A stretch of 64,000 nt of DNA from Phytoamicus setariae (GCF_016722925.1 NZ_JAEQNC010000007.1:62001-126000), one strand, 5' to 3'; positions 27,535-37,071 are shown, counted from the stretch's first letter. Numbers and translations are program-made. Notes: generated by a model not told the origin, from the sequence alone.

Positions 27535-28320
27535 TTGCCAGACATCACCTTCCAGCTTGTCGCCCTTCTGTTTTTTGCTGCATTCGCCGCCGGCTTCATC
27601 GACTCGATTGCGGGCGGAGGCGGCATGATCACAGTGCCGGCAATGCTTCTGGCTGGTTTTTCGCCGATAGAGACCCTGGGGACCAACAAATTGCAGGCGC
27701 TGTTCGGATCGGGCTCGGCGACATTGGCCTATGCGCGCGGCGGTCATGTGTCGCTCAAAAGCCAATTGCCGATGGCAGCCACATCAGCGATCGGCGCCGC
27801 CTTAGGCGCGGCTATGACGACGTGGCTTCCGGGCGACGTGCTCAAGGGCATGCTCCCCCTGCTGCTGATCGCCATTGCCCTCTATTTCGGCTTCAAACCC
27901 AGCTTCAGCGACAGCGACCGGCACCGTAGAATGACGCCCTTCCTGTTCGGACTGACCCTGGTGCCGGCCATCGGCTTTTATGACGGAATGTTCGGTCCTG
28001 GAACCGGCTCCTTCTTCATGCTCGCCTTTGTCACGCTGGCTGGCTACGGCATGCTCAAGGCCACGGCCCACACCAAAATGCTGAATTTCGCATCCAATAT
28101 CGGCGCCTTCGCTGTCTTTGCGTTTTCCGGCGCAATCTACTGGAAAATCGGCCTGATCATGGGCGCTGGCCAGTTTCTCGGCGCGCAGGCCGGATCGCTC
28201 TTCGCCATGAAGAAAGGCGCGAGACTGATCCGCCCGCTGCTCGTGATCAGTTGTATCGTTCTGGCGATAAAACTGCTTTCGGACCCCGCCAATCCGGTCC
28301 GTGTGTGGTTCGGTCTATAG
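27535..28320 (+). CDS. Sulfite exporter TauE/SafE family membrane protein (YfcA-like)
   Basis: A 261-residue inner-membrane protein with about eight membrane segments. The family start AAFAAGFIDSIAGGGGMITVPAMLL (about 13-37) and GTNKLQALFGSGSAT are present, and the second repeat carries FYDGMFGPGTGSFFMLAFV and KMLNFASNIGAF. The likely start is TTG 27535 (MPDITFQ); no ATG fits. It is divergent from the sulfotransferase-like gene, which could suggest a sulfur theme, but transport substrates of this subfamily are mostly unknown. Confidence 0.87.
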   Translation: MPDITFQLVALLFFAAFAAGFIDSIAGGGGMITVPAMLLAGFSPIETLGTNKLQALFGSGSATLAYARGGHVSLKSQLPMAATSAIGAALGAAMTTWLPGDVLKGMLPLLLIAIALYFGFKPSFSDSDRHRRMTPFLFGLTLVPAIGFYDGMFGPGTGSFFMLAFVTLAGYGMLKATAHTKMLNFASNIGAFAVFAFSGAIYWKIGLIMGAGQFLGAQAGSLFAMKKGARLIRPLLVISCIVLAIKLLSDPANPVRVWFGL

Positions 28321-28374
28321 AGCAGACTGCATCGCCGGGACGTTGACTGCCTGACGCGTGGTGCGGCACATCGT

Positions 28375-29289
28375 TTATGGAACCAGGTGCCATGTCGGTA
28401 AGCGGCGGTGAACGCCCTCCCCGACCAACGACGTCCAGCTGATCGTTTGCACGTAGCCGAATTCTCCCGTTCTATCGAGTCGGCAGAATTGGTAGTCGAA
28501 CTCGATGACCACACACCGGTCGGGAACTCTTCGTTTGGCCCAGTCGATATTCAGCCGCTTGTGATGCGTAATTACAGTCAATCCCTGCGGCGGCGGCCTC
28601 AGGCGCAGTTCACGAATGGCTGGTTTCGCGTTTGGTAGCCGCTTTTCAAAGACGCTGTCGGCAAGATCCTCATCATCTCGCGGAACGAAGTCACCATGCC
28701 TCTGATAGACGACGCTGCCTGTCGAGGTGATCTGCGTCAGGTATGGTGTCGCCGCCCGGGTGAACACATCGACATGGCCGGCCGTGCTGACAATATCGGC
28801 ACGAACCGTATCGTAGTTCTTGCCTACCGGGCTTTCGGTGAAGCGATAGGCAGCGTTGGTAATCACAAATATGCCGCCGGGAACCAGGCTTTCGTCGAGC
28901 ATTGCCACCAGTTCATCGAATCTGGAAACCGGAAAGAGCTCCACCGCATTCAATGGCGTAGGGTTGAGGCACAAGACCGCCGATGCGACAATCAGATCGA
29001 AGGGGCCGTGTGCTGCAATGTTCTCCACGGAAGACTTGAATATGGTGGCAAGCGCTCCGACCGACCGGCGGCAGATATCCAGAAGCCGATCGTCTATTTC
29101 GCAACCGTAGACATCATGGTCCGGGAACATGAATCGAAGTGTTGCAATTTCCTCGCCAATCGAGCTTCCGAACGACAGGATCTTGAGCCGACGATCGGGC
29201 ATGGTCTGTTGAAGGCGCACCCGAGCAACTGCCAACTGCTCTGTCTGTCGAAACATCTCGGTATGGAAATTGAATTGCACTTTTTGCAT
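28375..29289 (-). CDS. Class I SAM-dependent methyltransferase, CheR-like
   Basis: About 304 residues. The SAM-binding motif I is ILSFGSSIGEEIATLR (about 37-52), with acidic loop YGCEIDDRLLDICRR (about 61-75) and DLIVASAVLCL as motif II/IV. This layout resembles CheR and small-molecule methyltransferases, but there is no CheR N-terminal domain. The C-terminal third (after about 200) has no recognised motif. The start is ATG 29289, with an alternative at 29301. It is convergent with the TauE/SafE gene and is flanked upstream by a 176-bp gene-free gap to cobO. The substrate is unknown. Confidence 0.72.
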   Translation of the reverse strand: MQKVQFNFHTEMFRQTEQLAVARVRLQQTMPDRRLKILSFGSSIGEEIATLRFMFPDHDVYGCEIDDRLLDICRRSVGALATIFKSSVENIAAHGPFDLIVASAVLCLNPTPLNAVELFPVSRFDELVAMLDESLVPGGIFVITNAAYRFTESPVGKNYDTVRADIVSTAGHVDVFTRAATPYLTQITSTGSVVYQRHGDFVPRDDEDLADSVFEKRLPNAKPAIRELRLRPPPQGLTVITHHKRLNIDWAKRRVPDRCVVIEFDYQFCRLDRTGEFGYVQTISWTSLVGEGVHRRLPTWHLVP

Positions 29290-29465
29290 TCCGCCATCCA
29301 CTTTGCTCGGTGCAACCCGTACCCGGTTAATTCGTTTCAGGGTGCAAAATGCGGAAAACGCATGTCGCTCCCCGACGCCACGATTCAGCTACTGCTGGTA
29401 GGCGCTTAGGGAGCTTACAATAAAGTGTACGGTCGGGCGAGCCTGTTTGCTCACTCTGCTAGATG

Positions 29466-30089
29466 CTAGAACTCGACGCCCTGCTGGCCTTTGATACCGG
29501 AACGAAACGGGTGCTTGATCAGTTCCATCTCCGTCACAAGATCGGCGATCTCGATCAGTTCGTCCTTGGCGTTCCTGCCTGTCATGACGACATGCGTCAT
29601 TGGCGGCTTCTCCTCCTGGAGAAACGCGATCACTTCGTTGACGTCCAGGTAATCGTAGCGCAGTGCAATGTTTATCTCGTCGAGCAGAACCATTGACCTG
29701 CCCGAAACAATCAGTTCCTTGGCCTTTTCCCAGGCCGCCTGCGCGGTTGCTACATCCCGGGCACGATCCTGGGTTTCCCAGGTGAAGCCCTCACCCATCG
29801 TGTGGAATTCGCAGATATCGGAGAAATGCTTCTCGATCAGCTCCCGTTCGCCGGTCACCATGGCACCCTTGATGAACTGTACGACCGCGCAAGGCATTCC
29901 ATGGGCGATGTGGCGGAAAATCATCCCGAAGCCAGCCGTCGACTTGCCCTTGCCCTTGCCGGTATGGATGATGATCAGGCCTTTTTCCCCTGTTTTGGTG
30001 GCCATGATCTTGTCACGCGCCGCCTTTTTCTTGGCCATCTTTTCGGCATGGCGAGCGTCATCGTGAGCAACGGTCTGTTCTTCAGCCAT
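29466..30089 (-). CDS. cobO: Cob(I)yrinic acid a,c-diamide adenosyltransferase CobO
   Basis: A 207-residue CobA/CobO/BtuR-type ATP:corrinoid adenosyltransferase. The P-loop HTGKGKGKST is at about 42-51 and FIKGAMVTGERELIE follows. LLDEINIALRYDYLDVNEVI carries the Walker B-like region, and the C-terminal MELIKHPFRSGIKGQQGVEF is conserved. ATG 30089 has GGAGG 8 nt upstream and lies inside the last 8 bp of cobN, so translation is coupled. It closes the riboswitch-led cobalamin operon. Confidence 0.94.
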   Translation of the reverse strand: MAEEQTVAHDDARHAEKMAKKKAARDKIMATKTGEKGLIIIHTGKGKGKSTAGFGMIFRHIAHGMPCAVVQFIKGAMVTGERELIEKHFSDICEFHTMGEGFTWETQDRARDVATAQAAWEKAKELIVSGRSMVLLDEINIALRYDYLDVNEVIAFLQEEKPPMTHVVMTGRNAKDELIEIADLVTEMELIKHPFRSGIKGQQGVEF

Positions 30090-33000
30090 TTCGTATTTCC
30101 TCCAATTCATACCGCGCCGAATTGGACTTCGGCGCCCATAATGTCCTGTCGATCGCGTCCAGCAGCTTCGCCGAAAGCTCTTTCAATGCAGCCGGGTTCT
30201 TTTCCGCGAGAAAGTCGCGGACACGCGCATCGACGAGGTAGGCCTGATAGGCCGCTTCGAAATGATGGTCCTTCACCGTTCCGGTCGTCGCGGCAAAGGC
30301 GAACATGAAATCGACCGTGGCGGCAATCTCGGCCGCTCCCTTGTAGCCATGGCGCATGGCACCCTCTATCCACTTCGGGTTGACCACCCGGCCGCGCACG
30401 ACGCGCGAGATTTCCTCTTCAAGCGAACGGATGACCGGCTTTTCCGGCCGGGAATGATCATTGTGATAGATCGAGGGCTGGCTACCCTTGAGATGGCTCA
30501 CGGCTGCGGCCATGCCGCCCTCGAACTGATAGTAGTCATCGGAATCGAGCAGGTCGTGCTCGCGGTTGTCCTGGTTCTGAATGACGGCCTGCAGCGACTT
30601 CAAACGCTTGGCGAACAGTTCCTTGTCTTCCTCGCCGTCCGCATCCGCTCCATAGGCGTAGCTGCCCCACTCCATAAAGCTCTCCGCGAGAGCAGCTTTG
30701 TCTTCCCAACCGCCTTCATCCATCAGCGCCTGCAGGCCTGCGCCATAGGAACCAGGCTTCGAGCCGAAAACGCGGTGCCCCGCACGCTGGGCTGCCTTCC
30801 CGTCCGCAGCGCCTTCGGCCGCCAGCAACATCGCTTCGCGCTTCATCCGCGCTGCAATCGGATTGTCGGCCTCGTCTTCTTCAAGCGCGCCGATAGCTCT
30901 TGCCGCCCGGTCGAACAGGGCAATCTGTTCGGGAAAGGCATCTCGGAAAAAGCCGGAAATCCTCAGCGTCACATCGACCCTTGGCCTTCCGAGCGTCGCC
31001 ATCGGTATGATTTCGTAACCGGTGACGCGGGCAGAGCTCATGTCCCAGACCGGCTTGGCACCAATCAGCGCCAGCGCCTGGGCGATGTCGTCGCCGCCGG
31101 TGCGCATGTTCGATGTGCCCCAAGCGGTGATGCCGAAAGAGGTCGGCCAGTCACCGTGATCCTGTACATAGCGCGTGACCAGCAACTCCGCGGACTTTTT
31201 ACCCAGTTCCCAGGCCGTCGGCGTCGGCACCGAGCGCGTATCGACCGAGTAGAAATTCTTGCCTGTGGGCAGCACGTCAGGCCGCCCTCGCGTCGGCGCC
31301 CCCGAAGGAGCCGGTGCTACGAACCGCCCAGACAGACCGGTGAGCAATGCCGAGATTTCAGCATTTCCGCAGGCCGTGATGGAGGGTTTCAGCCGGGTTT
31401 CGACCGCATGCATGACGGCGCGCGTTTCAAGCCAATCCTCTGAACAGGCGGTCTCGTCGGACACCAGCATCGACGCCAGCAGTTCTATGCGCTCGACCGC
31501 ATCGCCGTTCGTACGCCAGGCAGCATCGGAGACTCGGGAGAGGATCTCCGGTTTCAATCCCTGCCACGCCGCAGCCATGTCGCAATCGAGCGGGTCGAAA
31601 TCCTGAGCGAGTAGCAGATCCTTGGCAATCGCCCGCTGCAAGCTCTGCCCGCCGCCCTCGCCGGTGCCGCGCGGAACACGCGCCAGCGCAACCGTCAGGT
31701 CGGTCAGCAGCCGGCCTTCGGGAGAGACACCGAAGACATGCAGCCCGTCGCGGATCTGCATTTCCTTGAGGTCGCAAAGCCAGGCATCGAGCTTCTGCAG
31801 CGCCATGTCTTCGTCGAGACCTTCAAGCCCTGCATCATGGCGCAGGCCGGAATCACCGGCAAGTTCGAGGATCTGCTTCTTGAGCAGCACCAGCCGCCGT
31901 GGATCGGTGCCCTGGGCCTGATAGTATTCGTCCACCAGTGTTTCCAGATCCCTGAGATAGCCGTAGCTTTCGGCACGCGTCAGCGGTGGCGTCAGGTGAT
32001 CGATAATGACGGCGGACGACCGGCGCTTGGCCTGAGTGCCCTCACCCGGATCGTTGACGATGAACGGATAGAGATGCGGCATTGGCCCGAACACGGCCTC
32101 GGGGTAGCATTCGGCTGACAGCGCCATGGCCTTGCCCGGCAGCCATTCCATATTGCCGTGCTTGCCCATGTGGATCACCGCATCGGCGCCGAAGGCCTCG
32201 CGGATGAACGCGTAGAAGGCGAAATAGCCATGCGGCGGCACCAGATCCGGCGAATGATAGGTTTCCTTGGGATCGATATTGTAGCCGCGCGCCGGCTGAA
32301 TTCCGGTCAGCACATTGCCGAAACGGGCAAGCGGCAACGCAAACGCATCATCGATAAAGAACGGGTCGCTTTCGGGAAGGCCCCAGCGCGCGGTCACCTC
32401 TTCCTGAATCTGAATGGGAAGCTTTGCGAAGAAAGCCTTGTAATGATTGAGCGAAAGTCGCTCGCGAATGACGCGGCCATCCGTTGCCGCGTTGGTCGGC
32501 CCTGCCATCAGGTGGTTGATCAGGCCGTCGCCATCGGCGGGCAGATCGCCGGTGACATAACCGGCCGCGCGCATTGCCTTCAACACTTCCAGCGAACCCG
32601 CCGGCGTATCGAGGCCGACGCCGTTTCCAAGCCGTCCATCGCGGTTCGGATAGTTGGCGAGGATCAGCGCAACGTGCTTGTCCTTGTTTTCGAGATGCCG
32701 CAGCCGGGCCCAGCGGGCGGCAAGATCTGCGACAAACTCGATCCTGTCCAGCTCGGCCACGGGTGCAACGATATTGACCTCTGCGCGTTCGTCGAACACC
32801 GCTGCGCGCTTGAACGATATGGCGCGCGACAGAACCCGGCCATCCACTTCTGGCAGTGCGACATTCATGGCGAGATCGCGGGACGACAGCCCCATGGAAG
32901 ATCCCAGCCAGCTTTCGCGCGTGGCGCTGGACAGCACCACCTGCAGCACCTGCGCGCCCGTCTCATCGAGCACGGTGCCGGTCTTTTCCGCACCGGGCGA

Positions 33001-33975
33001 CACCACGGCGAAACTGGTGGTGTTGAGGACGACATCGGGCGCATGCGCCGCAAACAGCCCCCGAACGAGATCGGCGGAGTAGGTATCCTTCAGACTGGAG
33101 ACGAAGATCGGCAGTACTCGAAGGCCCTGCTTCTCCAGAGCGCGAACCAGCGCTTCGACAGGCTCCGTCTGGCCACTTTGAACCAGCGCGCGATAGAAGG
33201 TGATGACGGCCAGCGCATGTTGCTTACCCCCCTCTGTCCTGCCGGACATTTCCCCCTCAAGGGGGGAGAACGGATGTGGGACTACCGTCGACAACATCCC
33301 TGCAAGAGGGGGATCCTGCACCGCCTGATTGGGACCGAGAGCATGCAGCATGTCGATCTCCCCCCTTGAGGGGGAGATGTCCGGCGGGACAGAGGGGGGT
33401 GCAATCGACAACCACTGCTCTTCCGATATCACACCCCTGCCCGGCCACCAGATTCCCGCCTTGGCGAGCTTCTGGGCCGGTTCGGGTCTCGCTCCACCGG
33501 AAAGCAAGGCTTCACCGCAGGAAACGAAGCGCGCCGCGTTGTCACTGCCGCCCTCGACCAGATAGGACCAGAGCGCCGTGCAATCGTCCGCCGGGAGTGT
33601 CGACCAGGGCTCAAGTCCGGCGTCGGGACGGTCGTCACCGGGCAGCACCGCTAGCTTGAAACCATGCGCAGCGCTTGCGGCTTTCAATGCCTCGACGAGA
33701 TAGGAAAAATAGCTGTAGCCACCAAGTGCCCTGAGCACGACCAGTTTAGCGTGCCGGGCCGTTTTGTCGATCCACATATCGACCGACATCGGATGCTTGA
33801 TGCTCGCCAGATTGACGAGGCGCCACGACGCAGCAGCCTTGTTTGCGGCTACGGCAATGCTGGCGATTTCCGTATCGGCCGCCGACAGAAACAGAATGTC
33901 GCCGGGCGTCTGGCCGAGGTCGAATGCCTCGTCACCGTCGGAAATCGTGCCTTTCTGGGCGAGGAGAAGATGCAT
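30082..33975 (-). CDS. cobN: Cobaltochelatase subunit CobN
   Basis: A 1297-residue large chelatase subunit that inserts cobalt into hydrogenobyrinic acid a,c-diamide with CobS and CobT (not in the window), using ATP. Conserved blocks include ANYPNRDGRLGNGVGLDTPAGS, QPARGYNIDPKETYHSPDLVPPHGYFAFY, IHMGKHGNMEWLPGKA, ITAWGTSNMRTGGDDIAQALALIG and VTLRISGFFRDAFPEQI. Residues about 192-250 are not native-looking: they are encoded by a 175-bp palindromic element in frame (33226-33400), which falls in a variable linker. The gene follows cobW by 92 bp and overlaps cobO by 8 bp. Confidence 0.95.
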   Translation of the reverse strand: MHLLLAQKGTISDGDEAFDLGQTPGDILFLSAADTEIASIAVAANKAAASWRLVNLASIKHPMSVDMWIDKTARHAKLVVLRALGGYSYFSYLVEALKAASAAHGFKLAVLPGDDRPDAGLEPWSTLPADDCTALWSYLVEGGSDNAARFVSCGEALLSGGARPEPAQKLAKAGIWWPGRGVISEEQWLSIAPPSVPPDISPSRGEIDMLHALGPNQAVQDPPLAGMLSTVVPHPFSPLEGEMSGRTEGGKQHALAVITFYRALVQSGQTEPVEALVRALEKQGLRVLPIFVSSLKDTYSADLVRGLFAAHAPDVVLNTTSFAVVSPGAEKTGTVLDETGAQVLQVVLSSATRESWLGSSMGLSSRDLAMNVALPEVDGRVLSRAISFKRAAVFDERAEVNIVAPVAELDRIEFVADLAARWARLRHLENKDKHVALILANYPNRDGRLGNGVGLDTPAGSLEVLKAMRAAGYVTGDLPADGDGLINHLMAGPTNAATDGRVIRERLSLNHYKAFFAKLPIQIQEEVTARWGLPESDPFFIDDAFALPLARFGNVLTGIQPARGYNIDPKETYHSPDLVPPHGYFAFYAFIREAFGADAVIHMGKHGNMEWLPGKAMALSAECYPEAVFGPMPHLYPFIVNDPGEGTQAKRRSSAVIIDHLTPPLTRAESYGYLRDLETLVDEYYQAQGTDPRRLVLLKKQILELAGDSGLRHDAGLEGLDEDMALQKLDAWLCDLKEMQIRDGLHVFGVSPEGRLLTDLTVALARVPRGTGEGGGQSLQRAIAKDLLLAQDFDPLDCDMAAAWQGLKPEILSRVSDAAWRTNGDAVERIELLASMLVSDETACSEDWLETRAVMHAVETRLKPSITACGNAEISALLTGLSGRFVAPAPSGAPTRGRPDVLPTGKNFYSVDTRSVPTPTAWELGKKSAELLVTRYVQDHGDWPTSFGITAWGTSNMRTGGDDIAQALALIGAKPVWDMSSARVTGYEIIPMATLGRPRVDVTLRISGFFRDAFPEQIALFDRAARAIGALEEDEADNPIAARMKREAMLLAAEGAADGKAAQRAGHRVFGSKPGSYGAGLQALMDEGGWEDKAALAESFMEWGSYAYGADADGEEDKELFAKRLKSLQAVIQNQDNREHDLLDSDDYYQFEGGMAAAVSHLKGSQPSIYHNDHSRPEKPVIRSLEEEISRVVRGRVVNPKWIEGAMRHGYKGAAEIAATVDFMFAFAATTGTVKDHHFEAAYQAYLVDARVRDFLAEKNPAALKELSAKLLDAIDRTLWAPKSNSARYELEEIRNG
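33226..33400. repeat. Palindromic element inserted in frame in cobN
   Basis: Forty-four-bp inverted repeats at 33226-33269 and 33357-33400 pair in 42 of 44 positions (ACCCCCCTCTGTC...CAAGGGGGGAGA and its complement) around an 87-bp centre. On the minus strand it is read through as part of CobN, giving peptides such as PPSVPPDISPSRGEI and SPLEGEMSGRTEGG. Each arm carries an internal hairpin (CCCCCTCAAGGGGGG-type). The element resembles intergenic rhizobial palindromes but stays open in the cobN frame. Confidence 0.88.
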
Positions 33976-34067
33976 TAGGATGTGTCCGGTCTAAAGTTCT
34001 CGATCAGCCATGTAGCTCACGCGGAAATATGCCATGGCGACCCCGGACACACCACAATTCAAGCCGC

Positions 34068-35117
34068 TCAGCCGAGTGCCTTGATCTCGCTGGTGATCGC
34101 CTGGTCGTCCATCTCGTCATGCAGGCCGATGACCACAAGCTTTGTACCACGCGCCTCGCCTGCCGCCCACGGGCGATCGTAGTAGCTATCGATGCGCGAG
34201 CCGACAGCCTGGATTACCAGACGCATCGGCTTGCCCTTGACCTCGGCAAAGCCCTTCAGACGCAGGATATCGTGCTTGTCGATCACCGGCTTCAGGCTTT
34301 CCATGAAGGCCGCGCCGTCAGCCAGCGCCCCGAGCTCGACCACGAAGCTCTCGAATTCGTCATGGTCGTGATCGTGGGGGGCGCCCTCATGCTCGAGTTC
34401 GTGGTGAGACTTGCGGTTCTCGATATCGCTTTCGGTGCCGACGCCAAGGCCGAGCAGCACGGACGCAGGGATATCGCCGTTGCGCGCCTCAATCATCCGC
34501 GGCTTGCGGGCCGTCGCGGCAGCGACGATTTCGCGAACCGACTTCAGCGCCGCTTCGTCGATCAGATCAGCTTTGTTGAGCACGATCAGGTCGGCAGCGG
34601 TCAGCTGATCCTCGAACAATTCCTCGATCGGGCTTTCGTGATCGAGGCCTTCGTCTTCGGCGCGCTGGGCATGCAGCGCGTCGTGGTCGTCGGCGAAGCG
34701 GCCAGCAGCGACGGCGGCGCTATCGACAACCGTCACCACGCCATCGACGGTCACCGCAGTCTTGATGCCCGGCCAGTTGAAGGCGGCGACCAGCGGCTGC
34801 GGCAGGGCAAGGCCTGACGTCTCGATGATGATGTGATCCGGACGGTCCTTGCGCGCCAGCAGCTTTTCCATCGTCGGAATGAAATCGTCGGCCACCGTGC
34901 AGCAGATGCAGCCGTTGTTGAGCTCGATAATATCGTCTTCGGTGCAGGCTTCGGCACCGCACCCCTTGAGCACGTCGCCATCGACGCCAAGATCGCCGAA
35001 CTCGTTGATGATCAGCGCGATCTTGCGGCCGTCGGCGTTCATCAGCATGTTGCGGATCATCGTCGTCTTGCCCGCGCCGAGAAAGCCGGTGATCACGGTG
35101 GCCGGAATCTTCTGCAT
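34068..35117 (-). CDS. cobW: CobW, GTP-binding cobalt metallochaperone
   Basis: A 349-residue COG0523 G3E GTPase thought to deliver cobalt to the CobN chelatase. The P-loop GFLGAGKTT is at 11-19, the metal motif GCICC at 69-73, VDGVVTVVDS and VLNKADLI (NKxD) follow, and a His/Asp-rich segment HDHDHDEF lies near 240. A C-terminal CobW domain is present. AAGGG lies 7 nt before the ATG and cobP ends 3 bp upstream. The CXCC type plus context favours CobW over zinc-linked relatives. Confidence 0.94.
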   Translation of the reverse strand: MQKIPATVITGFLGAGKTTMIRNMLMNADGRKIALIINEFGDLGVDGDVLKGCGAEACTEDDIIELNNGCICCTVADDFIPTMEKLLARKDRPDHIIIETSGLALPQPLVAAFNWPGIKTAVTVDGVVTVVDSAAVAAGRFADDHDALHAQRAEDEGLDHESPIEELFEDQLTAADLIVLNKADLIDEAALKSVREIVAAATARKPRMIEARNGDIPASVLLGLGVGTESDIENRKSHHELEHEGAPHDHDHDEFESFVVELGALADGAAFMESLKPVIDKHDILRLKGFAEVKGKPMRLVIQAVGSRIDSYYDRPWAAGEARGTKLVVIGLHDEMDDQAITSEIKALG

Positions 35118-35120
35118 TTT

Positions 35121-35639
35121 TTAACCCTTCATCTTCAGCGGCAACCCGGCCGCTATGAAATAAACTTCGTTCGCGACCGCAGCAACCTTCTGGTGAAGGC
35201 GGCCGGCATGATCGCGAAACTCGCGGGCCATCCTGTTTTCCGGCACGATGCCGAGGCCCACTTCATTGGAAACGAAAACGACGCGCGCCTTCAGGCTACC
35301 GACGCAATCGACCAGCCGGTTTGCCTCCGTGGCAACATCCCGGTCGTCCATCATCAGGTTCGTAACCCAGAGCGTCAGGCAATCGACAAGGACGGCATTG
35401 CTCTCGCTGTCCAGCGCCTGCAAACACGAGATGAGATCGAGCGGTTCCTCGTGCGTAACCCAGCTATCGCCCCGATCCTCGCGATGATGTGCGATGCGTT
35501 CCTGCATCTCCTCATCCCATGCGCGGCCGGTGGCAATGTAATGACGCGAGAGGCCAGTCTCCGTGACCAGCCTCTCGGCAAAAGCAGACTTCCCCGAGCG
35601 CGCCCCGCCTAGGACGAGCACTGCGCCCAGCGATGTCAT
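35121..35639 (-). CDS. cobP: Adenosylcobinamide kinase/phosphate guanylyltransferase CobP (CobU)
   Basis: A 172-residue bifunctional enzyme that phosphorylates and guanylylates adenosylcobinamide in nucleotide-loop assembly. The P-loop [15 protein letters not shown] is at about 11-25; HRXDRG (HREDRGDSW) and [13 protein letters not shown] are family blocks. [28 protein letters not shown] carries the C-terminal signature. The start overlaps the cbtA stop by 1 bp. Confidence 0.94.
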   Translation of the reverse strand: MTSLGAVLVLGGARSGKSAFAERLVTETGLSRHYIATGRAWDEEMQERIAHHREDRGDSWVTHEEPLDLISCLQALDSESNAVLVDCLTLWVTNLMMDDRDVATEANRLVDCVGSLKARVVFVSNEVGLGIVPENRMAREFRDHAGRLHQKVAAVANEVYFIAAGLPLKMKG

Positions 35640-36367
35640 CAGGCCATCTTCGCAAACCGGGCGTTGAACGTGCCGAGCAGCAGGCCCAGCGCCACCCAGA
35701 AGAACAGGCCGGTGGCGAGAGCTGCCACAGCATATTCCGCGGCAAGCACCGCAGGCACGTTGCTGGTGATGTCAGCCGGTTGCGGCGCGCCGATCGCATG
35801 TGGCACGAGCATCAGAACAAGACCTCCGATCTTGGCCCATATTTCTGGACGAAGAACCATGAGGTAGAGCCCGATTGCCGTTGCAATCACCGTTCCGAAC
35901 CACCAGACCTGACGGTCGAACAATTCGGCGGCCGGAAAGCCCGGCAGTTCCGGCGGCAGGCCGACGGACGGCAGCAACTGGAATGCCAGCCACGCGGCCG
36001 CGCCCCAGAGCGCGCCGTTTGCCACGGTCACTGCAGTGCCGGTAAACAGGCTCGCAGCGAGCAGAATGAGCGCAAAACCGCATCCTGTCACGACATTGGC
36101 CATGATGGTGCCGGTCAGGCGGTTGACGCCGAACAGCATTCCGCCCTCGTCCTCGGCGCCCGCCTCTGCGGAGGTCTCGTGCGCCATCGCCTTCGTTGCA
36201 AAGGAGATATTCAGGCCGGATGTGTGTTCATGAACCTCTGCCGGCGCGTTCTCGTATTTCTCGGCTTCGAGAATGAGCGGAACGACTCTTGCCTGCTGGG
36301 CGACTGTCACCAGTCCACCAGAAATCAGCCCGGCTACCAAAGCAGCCAAGAGATATTTGACAACCAT
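35639..36367 (-). CDS. cbtA: CbtA, cobalt transporter subunit
   Basis: A 242-residue inner-membrane protein with about five to six membrane segments and a periplasmic loop after the first (about 30-75). It matches CbtA, the partner of the small CbtB in cobalt uptake systems found behind cobalamin riboswitches. AAGGGGG precedes the ATG. Its position after the riboswitch and cbtB and before cobP supports a role in cobalt supply. Confidence 0.87.
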   Translation of the reverse strand: MVVKYLLAALVAGLISGGLVTVAQQARVVPLILEAEKYENAPAEVHEHTSGLNISFATKAMAHETSAEAGAEDEGGMLFGVNRLTGTIMANVVTGCGFALILLAASLFTGTAVTVANGALWGAAAWLAFQLLPSVGLPPELPGFPAAELFDRQVWWFGTVIATAIGLYLMVLRPEIWAKIGGLVLMLVPHAIGAPQPADITSNVPAVLAAEYAVAALATGLFFWVALGLLLGTFNARFAKMA

Positions 36368-36379
36368 GGAGATACCCCC

Positions 36380-36559
36380 TTAGTGGCAGGGGAAGCCATT
36401 TGCGTGACGAACGTCATGCGCGGTGTCGTGCAGCACGTTCGAATGCGCAAAACCGGCACCGAAGATCAGGAACGAGCCGACGAGCAGAGCAAGAATGCCT
36501 GCGGTGAAACGATCGGATACCGAAACGATCTTGGTAGAAGAAATAGAAGCCTGAGCCAT
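36380..36559 (-). CDS. cbtB: CbtB, small cobalt transporter subunit
   Basis: A 59-residue protein with one membrane segment (about 17-38) and a C-terminal histidine-rich motif HDTAHDVRHANGFPCH, the hallmark of CbtB and a likely cobalt-binding site. GGAGG lies 5 nt before ATG 36559; the frame is open to 36598, but the shorter start has the better site. It is the first gene after the cobalamin riboswitch and lies 12 bp before cbtA. Confidence 0.88.
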   Translation of the reverse strand: MAQASISSTKIVSVSDRFTAGILALLVGSFLIFGAGFAHSNVLHDTAHDVRHANGFPCH

Positions 36560-36611
36560 GACAACCTCCGTGCTGGCAAAATACAAAAAGTGACGCAAAT
36601 CGCGTCGGGTT

Positions 36612-36815
36612 TTGTCTGGCAGATCTCCTGGCTCACGGTTCCCGCAGCGCAGCTTTCGCTACGCCGCGACGGCGACCCCTCGCCTTCCCGGAACTTCCGG
36701 CTTTGCGCGAAGGGACGATTCGTAGAAGGAGGCGTCCCGCCCGTGTTGCCGCAATGCCGTTCCAGTGGCTTTGAAACCGTTTGAAGTCTTTGCGCCGAAA
36801 GCACCATGCTCTTTG
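36612..36815 (-). ncRNA. Cobalamin riboswitch controlling cbtB-cbtA-cobP-W-N-O
   Basis: On the minus strand the region ends with the B12 box, read as GAGCCAGGAGATCTGCCAGAC (plus positions about 36613-36633). Upstream it carries GCCACTGG (near 36762-36769), GGCGAGG and the leading GGTGC-type element near 36800-36810. These are the conserved parts of cobalamin riboswitches. It lies about 50-60 bp in front of cbtB. High adenosylcobalamin would shut off cobalt uptake and the downstream cob genes. Confidence 0.87.
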
Positions 36816-37020
36816 CTCGCAAACCCTTCTCGCAGTCCCCGGAATCGCCTCTTCCGCTCTACAGTCGCGGGGTCGGCCGGGATAAGAATGCCCTAGATGG
36901 GTCCATTCGTCCCGTTCCCTTTTGATCCCTTGGGCTTTGCGCCCGCTGGGAACCAAACATGTGATGAGTCTAGTTTTTCCCCTATGGCAAGTCAATCTCG
37001 TTTGCGACACTCCACATGCG

Positions 37021-37047
37021 AAAACGGACCGCATCGCGGTCCGTTTT
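37021..37047. terminator. Rho-independent terminator
   Basis: A 12-bp perfect stem AAAACGGACCGC / GCGGTCCGTTTT with a 3-nt loop and T-runs in both directions lies 24 bp past the stop of the minus-strand repeat protein gene. The 36830-37020 stretch between it and the riboswitch holds no gene and presumably the riboswitch promoter. Confidence 0.85.
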
Positions 37048-37071
37048 CTGGTGCTGTATCAGCTCGCGCAA

